Source of the DNA: Brevibacterium sp. CS2
Lineage (GTDB): Bacteria > Actinomycetota > Actinomycetes > Actinomycetales > Brevibacteriaceae
NCBI RefSeq assembly: GCF_005280295.1
Contig: NZ_CP040020.1
Coordinates: forward strand, 3,100,001 to 3,164,000
Length of the DNA stretch: 64,000 nucleotides
Direction of reading: 5' to 3'
Position numbers and translations under genes: made by a program. Shown piece by piece: positions 44,682 to 53,431 of this stretch. Position 1 is the first letter of the stretch. Every line of letters starts with the position of its first letter. A model generated the notes under the pieces. That model saw nothing but the letters and a program-made list of their open reading frames with translations, was not told the DNA's origin and ran no database searches.

Positions 44682-47663
44682 TCACCCGGGGACGGTCTCC
44701 TCGAGCGCGGCGAGCGCGGCGGTGAAGCACTCCGCCGGCGGGGTGACGAGCCCGGCACCGACCTGCCCCACCCCTGCGATCTTCCCGGCCATGCCGGTGT
44801 TGATCTGCGGGAGCACCCCGGTCCGGACCACCTTGGTCGCGTCGATGCCGCTGGGCACGCCGCGGAACTCGAGCACCGGGACCTGGTGCACGGGGTGCTC
44901 GCCGAGCGTGATCTCGTACATCCGCAGAGTGGTCTCCACCGCGAACGCGACATCGCTGCCGACGAGGCGCACGATCGCCGGGGCGGCCGCCATCGCGAGC
45001 CCCCCGATCCCCGCGGTCTCGGTGATGGCGGAGTCCCCGATGTCCGGGTTGGCGTCGTCGGGCCCGTAGGAGCCGAGGAACAGCCCCTGCGGGAGCTGGG
45101 CGGGGCCGGTGTACCAGCGGTCCCCGGTGCCGGAGAGCTGGATGCCGAAGTCCGTGCCGTTGCGGGCCATCGTCACCACGAGGGTCGAGCCGGGGACGTC
45201 CTTCGCCGCGGCGAGGGCGAGCTTGCACGTGGGCATGACGATGTTGAGCGCGAAGTAGTCGTTCGAGCCGAGGAACCGCGCGCACTCGGCGAGATCCTCG
45301 CGCGACCAGCCGTCGAGGGAGAGGAGGTCGGGCATGATGTCCCGGAGGAAGAGCAGCGTGCCGGTGCGGTTGCGGTTGTGCCCCTCGTCGCCGGACTGGA
45401 GCATCTGGGAGACGTAGTTCTTCGTGTCGATCGGTCCGTGCGCGGCGAGCACCGCGGCGAGCACGGGCCCGAGCACGTCGCGCATCCAGCGCAGCCGCTC
45501 GAGCACCTCCGGGCCGTTCGCCCCGTAGCGCAGCACCTTGCCCAGGCCCTCGTTGAGCGAGCAGTAGGCGCGGTTGCCGTGGACCGGGTCGACGAACTCC
45601 ATCATCCACATGCTCGGAGAGACCACACCGGCCATCGGACCCACCGCGTCCCGGCTGTGGCAGGGCGCGAACGAGAAGCGACCGGCGGCGAGCCCCTCCT
45701 CCGCCTCGTCGAGGGAATCCGCCAGGCCCTCGAACACGACCGCGCCGGCGAGCGCTCCGCGCATCGGGCCGGAGGCGCGCTCCCAGTCCAGCGGCGGGCC
45801 GGAGTGGAGAAGCTCGGTCTCGGCCAGGCCCAGGCACTCGCGCGCCGGCCGCAGGCCGACGAGCTCGGCGCCGGCGGCGAGCATCCGCTCCAGGGCCTGC
45901 GCATTGGCGGCCTCCCGGCGCTCGTCGGCCATGACGGCGGTGAGCGCGCGGATGTCGCCGGCCGGCGGCTGCCAGGCCACTTCCGTGACGGCCACGGCCT
46001 GGGCGCGCAGGGCCTCGGCGAACAGGGACACCCCGGAGGTGACGACCACCGGGTCGCGGTCGAGGAGTCCGCGCAGCGGGCTGCTCGCGGGATCGGATGC
46101 GCCCGTGCTCCCGGCACCGGCGCCCCCGGTCCCGTCCGCGGAGCGCACCGGCGACGCCGTGGGCACCGCGTGGCCGAGGTGGGCGAGCGCCCGCCCCACC
46201 GCTCGGGCATGGGAGCTGAAGACCTCGGCCCCGGCGGCGACGAGCGCCTCGGCGGCGGCCGCGCGCCCCTGGGGGTCTGCCTCGGTCCCGACGAGGCCGA
46301 CGACGACGGGCAGGGTGCGACCGGCGGCCGCCGCCGTCTCGCGGGCCTCCGCGATCGCCGCTGCGAGTTCGGCGGCCGGGTCCGGGTGGGAGGCGTGTCC
46401 GAGGACGAGATCGAGGAGGAGCACCCCTGCCGTCCCGCCCGCGCTCCGGATCGCCCTCTGGCGCAGCTCCGGGTCGATCATCGGGTGGGCACGGCCGCGG
46501 GTCATCGCATCGTCGCCGAAGTCGAGCACGCGGTGGCCGGAGGCCGGCAGGCTGTGGCCGTCGATCTCCGGTGCTCCGTCGAGCGGGATGTTCGACGGGA
46601 TCGGTCCGAGCACCGACGAGGCGATGAGCATCGCCTCGTCGGCGAGCGTCCCGCCCACGTACAGTCCGTGCAGGTCCCCGCCGGCGGCGGTAGCCGCGGC
46701 CGGCGGCTCCCCCGCTCCCCAGGACCGCCACTGGGGGACGGTGCGCCCGGTGGCGGCGAGGGCGGCCTCGACCCCGGCGGTGAGATCCGGGCTGTCCGGT
46801 CCGAGGACCGCCCAGGAGACCGGCAGGCCGAGCTCGCCGGCGAGCGATTCGACCTCGCGCACAACCGCGGGGTCCGCGGGCTTCGACACGATGATGACGT
46901 GCTCGGTGCCCGGGTCCGCGGAGAGAGCGCGCAGCGCCTGCTTCGTCGTCCGTCCGGCCACGGCGGACCCGAGGTCGCGGCCGCCGGTGCCGAGGACGTG
47001 GCTCACCCCGGCCCCGGCCTCGTCGAGCAGCGTCATGACCTGCTGCGCGCCGGTGCCCGAGGCGGCGACGATCCCGAAGGTCCCCGACCGCACGGTGTTG
47101 GCGAAACCGAGTCCGACCCCGCCGATCGCGGCGGTCCCGCAGTCGGGGCCCATGACGAGGAGGTCGCGGGTGGCCGCGGCGTCCTTGAGCGCGATCTCCG
47201 TCTCGACCGGGACATTGTCGCTGAAGAGCATCACCGAGCAGCCGGCCTCGAGCGCATCGTGGACCTCGACGGCGGCGTACTCGCCGGGCACGGAGACGAC
47301 GGCGAGGCCCGCCCCGGTCCGGCGCGCGGCCGAACCCAGCGTGAGCGGCGGGCTGTCCCCGCCGAGCGGCCCACCGGCGGCCGCCGCGGCGGCCGCGAGC
47401 TCGGCGAACGCCGCATCGAGTGCGGATCGCGCGGCCTCCAGCGCCTCCTCGGTCTCGCCGCGCACGGCGATGACGAGGTCGGTGGGTGCCGCTCCGTCCG
47501 CGACGTCGAACCCGACCTCCCGCATGAGGTCGAGGTTGAGCGGGGTGCCCATGCCGATGAGGGCATCGCTGACCCCGGGGGTGCTCTTCACCCGTGCGGA
47601 CACCTGCATGAGGGCCACGGAGTCGAAGTAGACTCCGCTGCGGATCTCGATCGAATCGGTCAT
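44682..47663 (-). CDS. AllF-AllG fusion (FdrA-YlbE), putative oxamate-type carbamoyltransferase
   Basis: 993 residues. Residues 1 to about 505 match FdrA/AllF: MGPDCGTAAIGGVGLGFANTV and SGTGAQQVMTLLDEAG belong to its succinyl-CoA-ligase-like fold. A Gly/Ala/Ser linker (about 508-527) leads to a YlbE/AllG domain (TSGVSLFAEALRAQ, PCHSRDAVGPMAGV, NRNRTGTLLFLRD). In E. coli, AllF, AllG and AllH are separate and convert oxalurate plus phosphate to oxamate and carbamoyl phosphate. AllH lies 11 bases upstream. The ATG is at 47663, preceded by AAAGGA. The true substrate is open; see findings. Confidence 0.85.
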   Translation of the reverse strand: MTDSIEIRSGVYFDSVALMQVSARVKSTPGVSDALIGMGTPLNLDLMREVGFDVADGAAPTDLVIAVRGETEEALEAARSALDAAFAELAAAAAAAGGPLGGDSPPLTLGSAARRTGAGLAVVSVPGEYAAVEVHDALEAGCSVMLFSDNVPVETEIALKDAAATRDLLVMGPDCGTAAIGGVGLGFANTVRSGTFGIVAASGTGAQQVMTLLDEAGAGVSHVLGTGGRDLGSAVAGRTTKQALRALSADPGTEHVIIVSKPADPAVVREVESLAGELGLPVSWAVLGPDSPDLTAGVEAALAATGRTVPQWRSWGAGEPPAAATAAGGDLHGLYVGGTLADEAMLIASSVLGPIPSNIPLDGAPEIDGHSLPASGHRVLDFGDDAMTRGRAHPMIDPELRQRAIRSAGGTAGVLLLDLVLGHASHPDPAAELAAAIAEARETAAAAGRTLPVVVGLVGTEADPQGRAAAAEALVAAGAEVFSSHARAVGRALAHLGHAVPTASPVRSADGTGGAGAGSTGASDPASSPLRGLLDRDPVVVTSGVSLFAEALRAQAVAVTEVAWQPPAGDIRALTAVMADERREAANAQALERMLAAGAELVGLRPARECLGLAETELLHSGPPLDWERASGPMRGALAGAVVFEGLADSLDEAEEGLAAGRFSFAPCHSRDAVGPMAGVVSPSMWMMEFVDPVHGNRAYCSLNEGLGKVLRYGANGPEVLERLRWMRDVLGPVLAAVLAAHGPIDTKNYVSQMLQSGDEGHNRNRTGTLLFLRDIMPDLLSLDGWSREDLAECARFLGSNDYFALNIVMPTCKLALAAAKDVPGSTLVVTMARNGTDFGIQLSGTGDRWYTGPAQLPQGLFLGSYGPDDANPDIGDSAITETAGIGGLAMAAAPAIVRLVGSDVAFAVETTLRMYEITLGEHPVHQVPVLEFRGVPSGIDATKVVRTGVLPQINTGMAGKIAGVGQVGAGLVTPPAECFTAALAALEETVPG

Positions 47664-47674
47664 CGGGGTTCCTT

Positions 47675-48607
47675 TCAGGAGGACGGTGCGACGGGCGAGG
47701 CGGACGGCGGGACAGCTGCGGGACCGCTGTCGGGTGCGGTCGCGTCGGTGAGGTGGACGGCTGCGGCGCCGCACAGGATGTCGGCTCCCGAGCTCGTCCC
47801 GACCGCGGCGACGGCGCGTGCGATCGGGCCGGCCGGCGCGCCGGAGACGAGGAGTTCCAGGGCCGCGCGCACCTCGGGCACGCAGGCGCCGGCGGCGGCG
47901 GCGTCGAGGAGCGAGGCCGACAGCCCGCCGGTGGGGGCAGGTCGGGCGGCGAGGGCCGCGCGGAGCCGGTTCCGGAGGAGGTCGAGCGCGGGCACGGCGC
48001 GGACCTGCCGGAGCGCGAGCAGCACGCCGCAGACGGCGTCGTCGCCGGACGGAGTGGAGCCGGGGCCGAGGCCGAGCAGCGCGGCGAGCGCGGAGTCGAC
48101 GGCCCCGGGGTCGAGGGCGCGTCCGACATGGACGAGTCGTGCGGCACGGTGGGCCAGATCCTCGATGCCCGGCTCCGGCCACGCGGGGTGGGCGATCGAG
48201 GCGGAGACGGATGCGGCCGAGGCACGGCGTGCGGGATCGCACGGCCGGATGCGCGTGGGATTCCAGCGGCGGCGGATCGCGCAGTGGAAGTGCTCGGTCA
48301 TAATGCGTCCCGACTCCACCCGGAGGGCCGCACCGATCTGCAGGGAGGCCAGTCGATCGCCGGTGAGCTCGGGGACGAGGACGGCCGTCGGCAGGCGCAG
48401 CGCCGTGGGGCCGAGCACCGGCAGCACCGCGCCGGTCTCCGAGGCCGCGTAGAAGCCGTGGCGCATGATGCCGACGACCTGCCAGGGGCCCGGCCCGGCC
48501 GCCGACGTCAGGGTCGAAGCGGCGGCCGCCAGCTGTGCGGGCGCGGGCCGGCGCGCAGTCGTCGGGTTCCGGGGAGGAGCGGTCGATGCGACGGGCGCTG
48601 TGGTCAT
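47675..48607 (-). CDS. AllH / DUF2877 family protein
   Basis: 310-residue DUF2877 protein, the AllH component of oxamate carbamoyltransferase. The conserved loop GLGPGSTPSGDD (about residue 180) is diagnostic. The first 40 residues are Ala/Pro/Thr-rich. It leads a two-gene transcript with the AllF-AllG fusion. A TAGGCT hexamer ends 6 bases before the ATG, so expression may be leaderless, and a degenerate copy of the cluster's shared operator lies upstream. It is divergent from pucR. Confidence 0.82.
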   Translation of the reverse strand: MTTAPVASTAPPRNPTTARRPAPAQLAAAASTLTSAAGPGPWQVVGIMRHGFYAASETGAVLPVLGPTALRLPTAVLVPELTGDRLASLQIGAALRVESGRIMTEHFHCAIRRRWNPTRIRPCDPARRASAASVSASIAHPAWPEPGIEDLAHRAARLVHVGRALDPGAVDSALAALLGLGPGSTPSGDDAVCGVLLALRQVRAVPALDLLRNRLRAALAARPAPTGGLSASLLDAAAAGACVPEVRAALELLVSGAPAGPIARAVAAVGTSSGADILCGAAAVHLTDATAPDSGPAAVPPSASPVAPSS

Positions 48608-48613
48608 CCACTC

Positions 48614-48660
48614 AGCCTATGCCCGGCTGGTATGGTGCAGGTCACGGCGAATCATGCCGA
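48614..48660 (-). promoter_or_regulatory. allH promoter with degenerate shared operator (allH-pucR divergent region)
   Basis: Read on the minus strand: TCGGCA-TGATT-CGCCGT (48660-48644; 10 of 12 bases match the consensus) and a putative -10 TAGGCT (48619-48614), 35.5 bp from the operator centre. The site may also serve divergent pucR, whose own promoter I could not fix. Confidence 0.5.
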
Positions 48661-48723
48661 ACCAGCCGGTGCGATCCGGCAGAACATGCTACGGCTCATG
48701 CCGCATCCCGAGAGGAGCCCGCG

Positions 48724-50361
48724 ATCACCGAGCTCGACCCCGCCGCTCTCCCGCTCTCCGAGGTCCTCACCCTCCCCTCCTTGCTCGGCTCCCGGCTCGT
48801 CGCCGGCGGCAACCGGCTCGACCGGACGGTGCGGCGGGTGAACATCATGGAGGTCCCGGACATCCTCCCCTGGGTGCGCCCGCACGAGCTCCTGCTCACC
48901 ACCGGGTACCCGCTCCGCGACGACCCCGGGCGGCTGACGGAGCTCGTCTCCGAGTTCTCCGCGCACGGACTCTCCGGCCTCGGCATCAAGATGAGCCGGT
49001 ACCTCGAGGAGATCCCGGAGGAGGCGATCGCACTCGCCGACGACCTCGGCCTGCCGATCATCGCGCTGCCCGCGGACACCGGGTTCGACGACATCATCAA
49101 CGAGGTCCTCGCCGAGGTGCTCGGCCGCAGCGCCGACTCCCTCCATCGCAGCGAACGGGTGATGCGCGAGCTCGTCGATGCCGTCGTCACCGGAGGCGAC
49201 CTCGACGACGTGTGCGCGCGCCTCGCCCACGAGATCGGGATCCACGTCGTCGTCACCACGATGGACGGCCGGGTCCGCGCCGAGGTCCCCGATCCCCGCG
49301 CGGTCGCGGACCCCCCGCGGCCGCGCGAGCTGCCGTGCTTCGATCCGACGGGCCGCTTCCGCGTGGAGAGCGAGCCCACGGGCGTCGACCTCGCGCAGGA
49401 CGGGATGCACCGGATGAGCACCAGGATCCTCGGCGGGTCCCGCGATCTCGGTCGGCTCGTCGTGTTCTCCGAGCGGGGGCTGGGCCCGGCCCACCTGGGA
49501 GTCCTCGAGCAGGCGGCCGCGGCCGCCGCCCTCGTCATCACCAAGCAGCAGGCGATCTCCGCGGTGGAGAGCAAGTACCGGACCGATTTCGTCCACGAGG
49601 TCATGCGCGGCCGCATCACCTCGACGGACCGGATCCTGTCCCATGCGGAGTCGCTCGGCTGGGACCTCGACCGGCCGCTGTCCGTCGTCGTGGCCGAGGT
49701 CGACGCCGATGCCGACGCCTCCGAGGGAGACGAGAAGCGCACGCTCCAGGAGCTGTTCGCCACCGCGTGGACCGCCGCGGTGAAGCGGCTCGACGAGAAG
49801 GCCGCCGTGGTGGGGGCCGGCGACGAGGTCATCGTGCTGCTGCCCGCGGCCGACACCGAACGCCAGACCGCGGCGGTGGAGGAGTGCATTCGGGAGGTCC
49901 GGGGCATGGGCGGCGGCGGCAGACGGGCCTTCTCCACCGGGATCTCCCGCCCGGCGGCGACCGTCCACGATCTGCCGACCGCCTACGTCGAGGCCACCCG
50001 GGCGGTCGAGATCGGCCGCCGGATCCACGGCGGCAGCGCACTGAGCCACTTCGACACCCTCGGGGTCCACCGGCTCCTCCTCCAGGTGGCCGACACCGAG
50101 GAGCTGCGCGCCTTCGCCGAAGACACCCTCGGCCCGCTGGCCGGGGACGCGAAGACCGAGTACGCCGACCTGCGGGAGACCCTGCAGGTGCTCCTCGACC
50201 ACAATCTCAACGTCGCCGAGACCGCCCGCGCGCTGTTCTTCCACTACAACTCGCTGCGCTACCGGATCACGAAGCTCGAGCGGATGCTCGGGCCCTTCAC
50301 CACGGACCCGCACCTGCGCCTCGCGATCACCCTGGCTCTGCAGATCGTCCGGCTCCCGTGA
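48724..50361 (+). CDS. pucR: PucR-family transcriptional regulator, probable ATC start
   Basis: 545 residues: an N-terminal PucR ligand domain (about 8-130; LPLSEVLTLPSLLGSRLVAG), a middle GAF/GGDEF-like region (about 150-430) and a C-terminal PucR helix-turn-helix (NVAETARALFFHYNSLRYRITKL split around residue 505). The family regulates purine or related nitrogen catabolism. No ATG, GTG or TTG lies in frame near the domain start. ATC at 48724 follows AGAGGAG at ideal spacing and gives ITELDPAALPL. The ATG at 48619 would add a Cys/His-rich extension through the promoter region. It is the likely controller of the surrounding cluster. Confidence 0.8.
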   Translation: MTELDPAALPLSEVLTLPSLLGSRLVAGGNRLDRTVRRVNIMEVPDILPWVRPHELLLTTGYPLRDDPGRLTELVSEFSAHGLSGLGIKMSRYLEEIPEEAIALADDLGLPIIALPADTGFDDIINEVLAEVLGRSADSLHRSERVMRELVDAVVTGGDLDDVCARLAHEIGIHVVVTTMDGRVRAEVPDPRAVADPPRPRELPCFDPTGRFRVESEPTGVDLAQDGMHRMSTRILGGSRDLGRLVVFSERGLGPAHLGVLEQAAAAAALVITKQQAISAVESKYRTDFVHEVMRGRITSTDRILSHAESLGWDLDRPLSVVVAEVDADADASEGDEKRTLQELFATAWTAAVKRLDEKAAVVGAGDEVIVLLPAADTERQTAAVEECIREVRGMGGGGRRAFSTGISRPAATVHDLPTAYVEATRAVEIGRRIHGGSALSHFDTLGVHRLLLQVADTEELRAFAEDTLGPLAGDAKTEYADLRETLQVLLDHNLNVAETARALFFHYNSLRYRITKLERMLGPFTTDPHLRLAITLALQIVRLP

Positions 50362-50422
50362 CGACGGCGCGCGACCCCGGCCCGGCCGACTGGCGGAAAC
50401 CTCCAGTGCGCACCGATCCGGT

Positions 50423-50467
50423 TCGTCAGATGCTGACGTGACCTGCGCCTCATCGCCCTTCTAGGGT
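50423..50467 (+). promoter_or_regulatory. Promoter of permease-Mo hydroxylase operon with shared operator
   Basis: TCGTCA-GATGC-TGACGT at 50423-50439 (9 of 12 bases match TCGGCA-N5-TGCCGA; inner CGTCAG/CTGACG is a perfect palindrome). The putative -10 TAGGGT at 50462-50467 lies 33.5 bp from the operator centre. Confidence 0.65.
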
Positions 50468-50538
50468 GTACACAGCGGCGAGTGACCGGGAGCGGTTCCC
50501 GAGCACCATCGCCACCGCCCGCGACCCGAGGAGCAGTC

Positions 50539-52032
50539 ATGTCGGCATTCGGATGGAAACTCCACGGCGACGGCAAGGACGTCCTGCCCGGTCGCGCCGT
50601 CGCCCCGGACGAGCGCTTGAGCTGGGGGCGCACCGTGGGGCTCGGCGCCCAGCACGTCGTCGCGATGTTCGGCGCGACCTTCGTCTTCCCCATCGTCATG
50701 GGTCTCAACCCGCAGCTCGCCGTCATGGTCAGCGGGTTCTCGACGATCATCTTCCTCCTCATCGTCAACGGGAAGGTGCCGAGCTACCTCGGCACCTCTG
50801 CCGCGTTCGTCGGAGGCGTCGCCGCCGTCACCGCCCAGGGCGGCACCATCCAGGAGGTGTCGGGATCGATCCTCGTCGCCGGACTCGTCCTCGCGGTCGC
50901 CGGCGTCTTCATCCACTTCATCGGCGCACGCATCCTCACCCGGATCCTCCCGCCCGTGGTCACCGGCGCCGTCGTCATGCTCATCGGGTTCAACCTCGCC
51001 CCGGTCGTGGCGAACGTCTACTGGCCGCAGGACCAGTGGGTCGCCCTCATCGTCATGGTCGCCGTCATCCTCATGTCGGTGGGCCTGCGCGGGTTCCTCG
51101 GCCGCGTCTCCGTGTTCATCGGACTCGTCTTCGGCTACGTGCTCTCCTGGGTCTTCGACCTCGTGTTCGGCCAGATCACGTCCTACGACTCCGCGGTCGA
51201 CGACATCACCACCCGCTTCCGCGTCGACTGGTCCGGCGTCGAGGCCGCCGCATGGATCGGCTTCCCGCCCTTCACCGACGAGGCCGCCGGCGTCGTCGGC
51301 ATCCACCTGCCCGCCTTCAACGCCGGGTTCATCGTCCTCATGCTCCCCGCGGTCATCGCGCTCGTCGCGGAGAACGTCGGCCACGTCAAGGCCGTCGAGG
51401 AGATGACGCGCGTCGATCTCGACCCCTATGTGGGACGCGCGGTGTTCGCCGACGGCGTCGCCACCGCGATGGCCTCGAGCGTCGGCGGCTCGCCGACCAC
51501 CACCTACGCGGAGAACATCGGCGTCATGGCAGCCACCCGCGTGTATTCGACCGCGGCCTACTACGTCGCCGCGCTCGTCGCGATCGGGTTCGGCCTCTCC
51601 CCCAAGTTCGGCGCGGTCATCGCAGCGGTCCCCGGCGGCGTCCTCGCCGGCATCACGGTCGTGCTCTACGGCATGATCGGCATGCTCGGCGCGAAGATCT
51701 GGAAGGAGAACCGGGTCGACTTCGCCAATCCGCTCAACCTCGCCCCGGTCGCGGCGGGCATCATCATCGCGATCGGCGACGTCGGTCTGACGGTGACCGA
51801 GAACTTCACCCTCTCCGGCATCGCGTTCGGTACCATCGTCACCCTGGTCATGTACCACCTCGCCCGACTCGTCGCCCCCCGCTCGATGCGCGATGCCGCG
51901 GCCGCAGAGGCCGTCGAGCCCGGCGGCACGGCGATCACCATCGGGTCCACCGGATCGGAGGGCCGGATCGGCGAGGAGCTCACCGAGGACTACGGTGCCC
52001 GTCGGGCACGCGAGAAGAGGACCGATACGTGA
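50539..52032 (+). CDS. NCS2-family nucleobase permease (uracil/xanthine type)
   Basis: 497-residue nucleobase:cation symporter-2 protein with about 14 membrane segments. The QHVVAMFGATFVFPIVMG N-terminal region and SVGGSPTTTYAENIGVMAATRVYS are characteristic of the UraA/uracil branch. It probably imports the pyrimidine that the adjacent Mo enzyme oxidises. The ATG at 50539 was chosen (GAGGAGCAGTC upstream). It overlaps the FAD-subunit gene by four bases (GTGA), directly coupling import and oxidation. Confidence 0.88.
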   Translation: MSAFGWKLHGDGKDVLPGRAVAPDERLSWGRTVGLGAQHVVAMFGATFVFPIVMGLNPQLAVMVSGFSTIIFLLIVNGKVPSYLGTSAAFVGGVAAVTAQGGTIQEVSGSILVAGLVLAVAGVFIHFIGARILTRILPPVVTGAVVMLIGFNLAPVVANVYWPQDQWVALIVMVAVILMSVGLRGFLGRVSVFIGLVFGYVLSWVFDLVFGQITSYDSAVDDITTRFRVDWSGVEAAAWIGFPPFTDEAAGVVGIHLPAFNAGFIVLMLPAVIALVAENVGHVKAVEEMTRVDLDPYVGRAVFADGVATAMASSVGGSPTTTYAENIGVMAATRVYSTAAYYVAALVAIGFGLSPKFGAVIAAVPGGVLAGITVVLYGMIGMLGAKIWKENRVDFANPLNLAPVAAGIIIAIGDVGLTVTENFTLSGIAFGTIVTLVMYHLARLVAPRSMRDAAAAEAVEPGGTAITIGSTGSEGRIGEELTEDYGARRAREKRTDT

Positions 52033-52934
52033 AGCCCGCCCCCTTCACTCTGCACCGTCCGCGCACCCTCGCGGCCGCGCTCGAGCTGCTGGCCGAGCTC
52101 GGCCCCGACGCCAAGGTGCTCGCCGGCGGACAGAGCCTCGTACCGGTGCTCAACATGCGCCTGGCGGCACCCGCCCACCTCGTCGACATCACCGCGCTGC
52201 CCGACGTCGACCGCGTCGAGTCGAGCGGGGCCGGCGTGACGGTCGGCGCGCTCGCCACCCATCGCGCCGTGGAGCACGATGCCGGCGCGCACGAGCACCA
52301 GCCGCTCCTCCGCCAGGCCCTCACCCACGTCGCCCACCCGGCGATCCGCAATCGCGGCACCGTCGTCGGATCGCTCGCCCACGCCGACCCCAACGGCGAG
52401 ATGCCGATGATCCTCGCGCTGACCGAGGGGCACGTGCGCGCCGTGAGCAGCCGCGGCGAGCGCGAGATCCCGGCCGCAGAGCTGTTCGTCGGCCCGCTCG
52501 AGACCTGCCTGGAGCCCGACGAGATCCTCGTCTCGGCGACCTTCGGCGCAGCCGGGGCCGGGGCGCGCACGGGCTTCGACGAGCTGGCACGCCGATCCGG
52601 CGACTACGCGCTCGCCGGGGTCGGGATGGTGCTCGCGACCGACGGGGACGGCGCCGCGGAGACGATCACCGGGCTCAGCGCCGGATTCGTCTCCGTGACC
52701 GACCTCCCCGAGCGGCTCGTGCTCGACGAGCACGTGGCGGGCACCCCCACCGCCGAGGCCCGGGAGGTCGCCGAGGCGGTCGCCGCCGCCGTGCGCGAGC
52801 ACATCGACCCGATCGACGACATCCACGCCACCGCCGACTACCGCCGGCACCTCGCCGGCGTCATCGCCCGCCGCACGTTCACCCGGCTGGCCCGCACGAA
52901 CGACCGGCCCCGGACCCAGGAGGCGCACGCATGA
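52029..52934 (+). CDS. Molybdenum hydroxylase FAD-binding subunit (CoxM/XdhB type)
   Basis: 301-residue FAD subunit. The FAD-binding motifs AGGQSLVPVLNMRLA and IRNRGTVVGSLAHADPNGE are clear, and FDELARRSGDYALAGVG marks the C-terminal CODH-type domain. It passes electrons from the iron-sulfur subunit to the acceptor. The GTG overlaps the permease stop, and the stop overlaps the 2Fe-2S gene (ATGA). It is the medium subunit of the three-part enzyme encoded at 52029-55818. Confidence 0.92.
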   Translation: MKPAPFTLHRPRTLAAALELLAELGPDAKVLAGGQSLVPVLNMRLAAPAHLVDITALPDVDRVESSGAGVTVGALATHRAVEHDAGAHEHQPLLRQALTHVAHPAIRNRGTVVGSLAHADPNGEMPMILALTEGHVRAVSSRGEREIPAAELFVGPLETCLEPDEILVSATFGAAGAGARTGFDELARRSGDYALAGVGMVLATDGDGAAETITGLSAGFVSVTDLPERLVLDEHVAGTPTAEAREVAEAVAAAVREHIDPIDDIHATADYRRHLAGVIARRTFTRLARTNDRPRTQEAHA

Positions 52935-53431
52935 GCAGCGAACCGACGAGCACCGTGAGACTGAGCGTCAACGGCGTGGACCGCACGGTCGACGTCCCCG
53001 ACCGGCAGCTCCTCTCCGACGCCCTCCGCCACACCCTCGGGCTCACCGGCACGCACGTGGGCTGCGAGCACGGCGTGTGCGGAGCGTGCACCGTCCAGCT
53101 CGACGGTCGGCCGGTGCGCTCGTGCCTGATGTTCGCCGCCTCGGCGGAGGGCCATGAGATCACCACCGTCGAAGGGCTGGGCAACGGCCCGGACGACCCC
53201 GGGCCGGTGCAGCAGGCCTTCATCGACTGCCACGGCCTCCAGTGCGGCTTCTGCACCCCGGGCTTCGTCACGACCATCGATGCCTACGTCCGCGAGAACC
53301 CCGATCCGAGCGAGGAGGAGGCACGCGAGGCGATCTCCGGCAACCTGTGCCGGTGCACCGGGTACCAGAACATCGTGCGCTCGGTGTGCCGGGCCGCCGA
53401 GCTCGTGCCCGAGCGGGAGGAGGACGCATGA
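52931..53431 (+). CDS. Molybdenum hydroxylase 2Fe-2S subunit (CoxS/XdhC-small type)
   Basis: 166 residues with two 2Fe-2S clusters: a plant-ferredoxin type N-terminal cluster (GCEHGVCGACTVQLDG, plus the later RSC) and a C-terminal helical cluster (QCGFCTPGF and CRCTGYQNI). The length and order are typical of small subunits of the xanthine dehydrogenase family. It overlaps both neighbours by four bases. Confidence 0.95.
   Translation: MSSEPTSTVRLSVNGVDRTVDVPDRQLLSDALRHTLGLTGTHVGCEHGVCGACTVQLDGRPVRSCLMFAASAEGHEITTVEGLGNGPDDPGPVQQAFIDCHGLQCGFCTPGFVTTIDAYVRENPDPSEEEAREAISGNLCRCTGYQNIVRSVCRAAELVPEREEDA

Noticed and set aside
44886-48452. Plus-strand open frame of about 1190 codons opposite allFG and allH
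   Set aside because: Antisense of well-recognised genes; its product is Arg/Gly/Asp-rich without any family motif. Long antisense frames are expected in this GC-rich DNA.
48619-48723. N-terminal extension of PucR from ATG 48619
   Set aside because: It would run through the divergent promoter and operator and encode a Cys/His-rich tail untypical of PucR; there is no ribosome binding site before that ATG.
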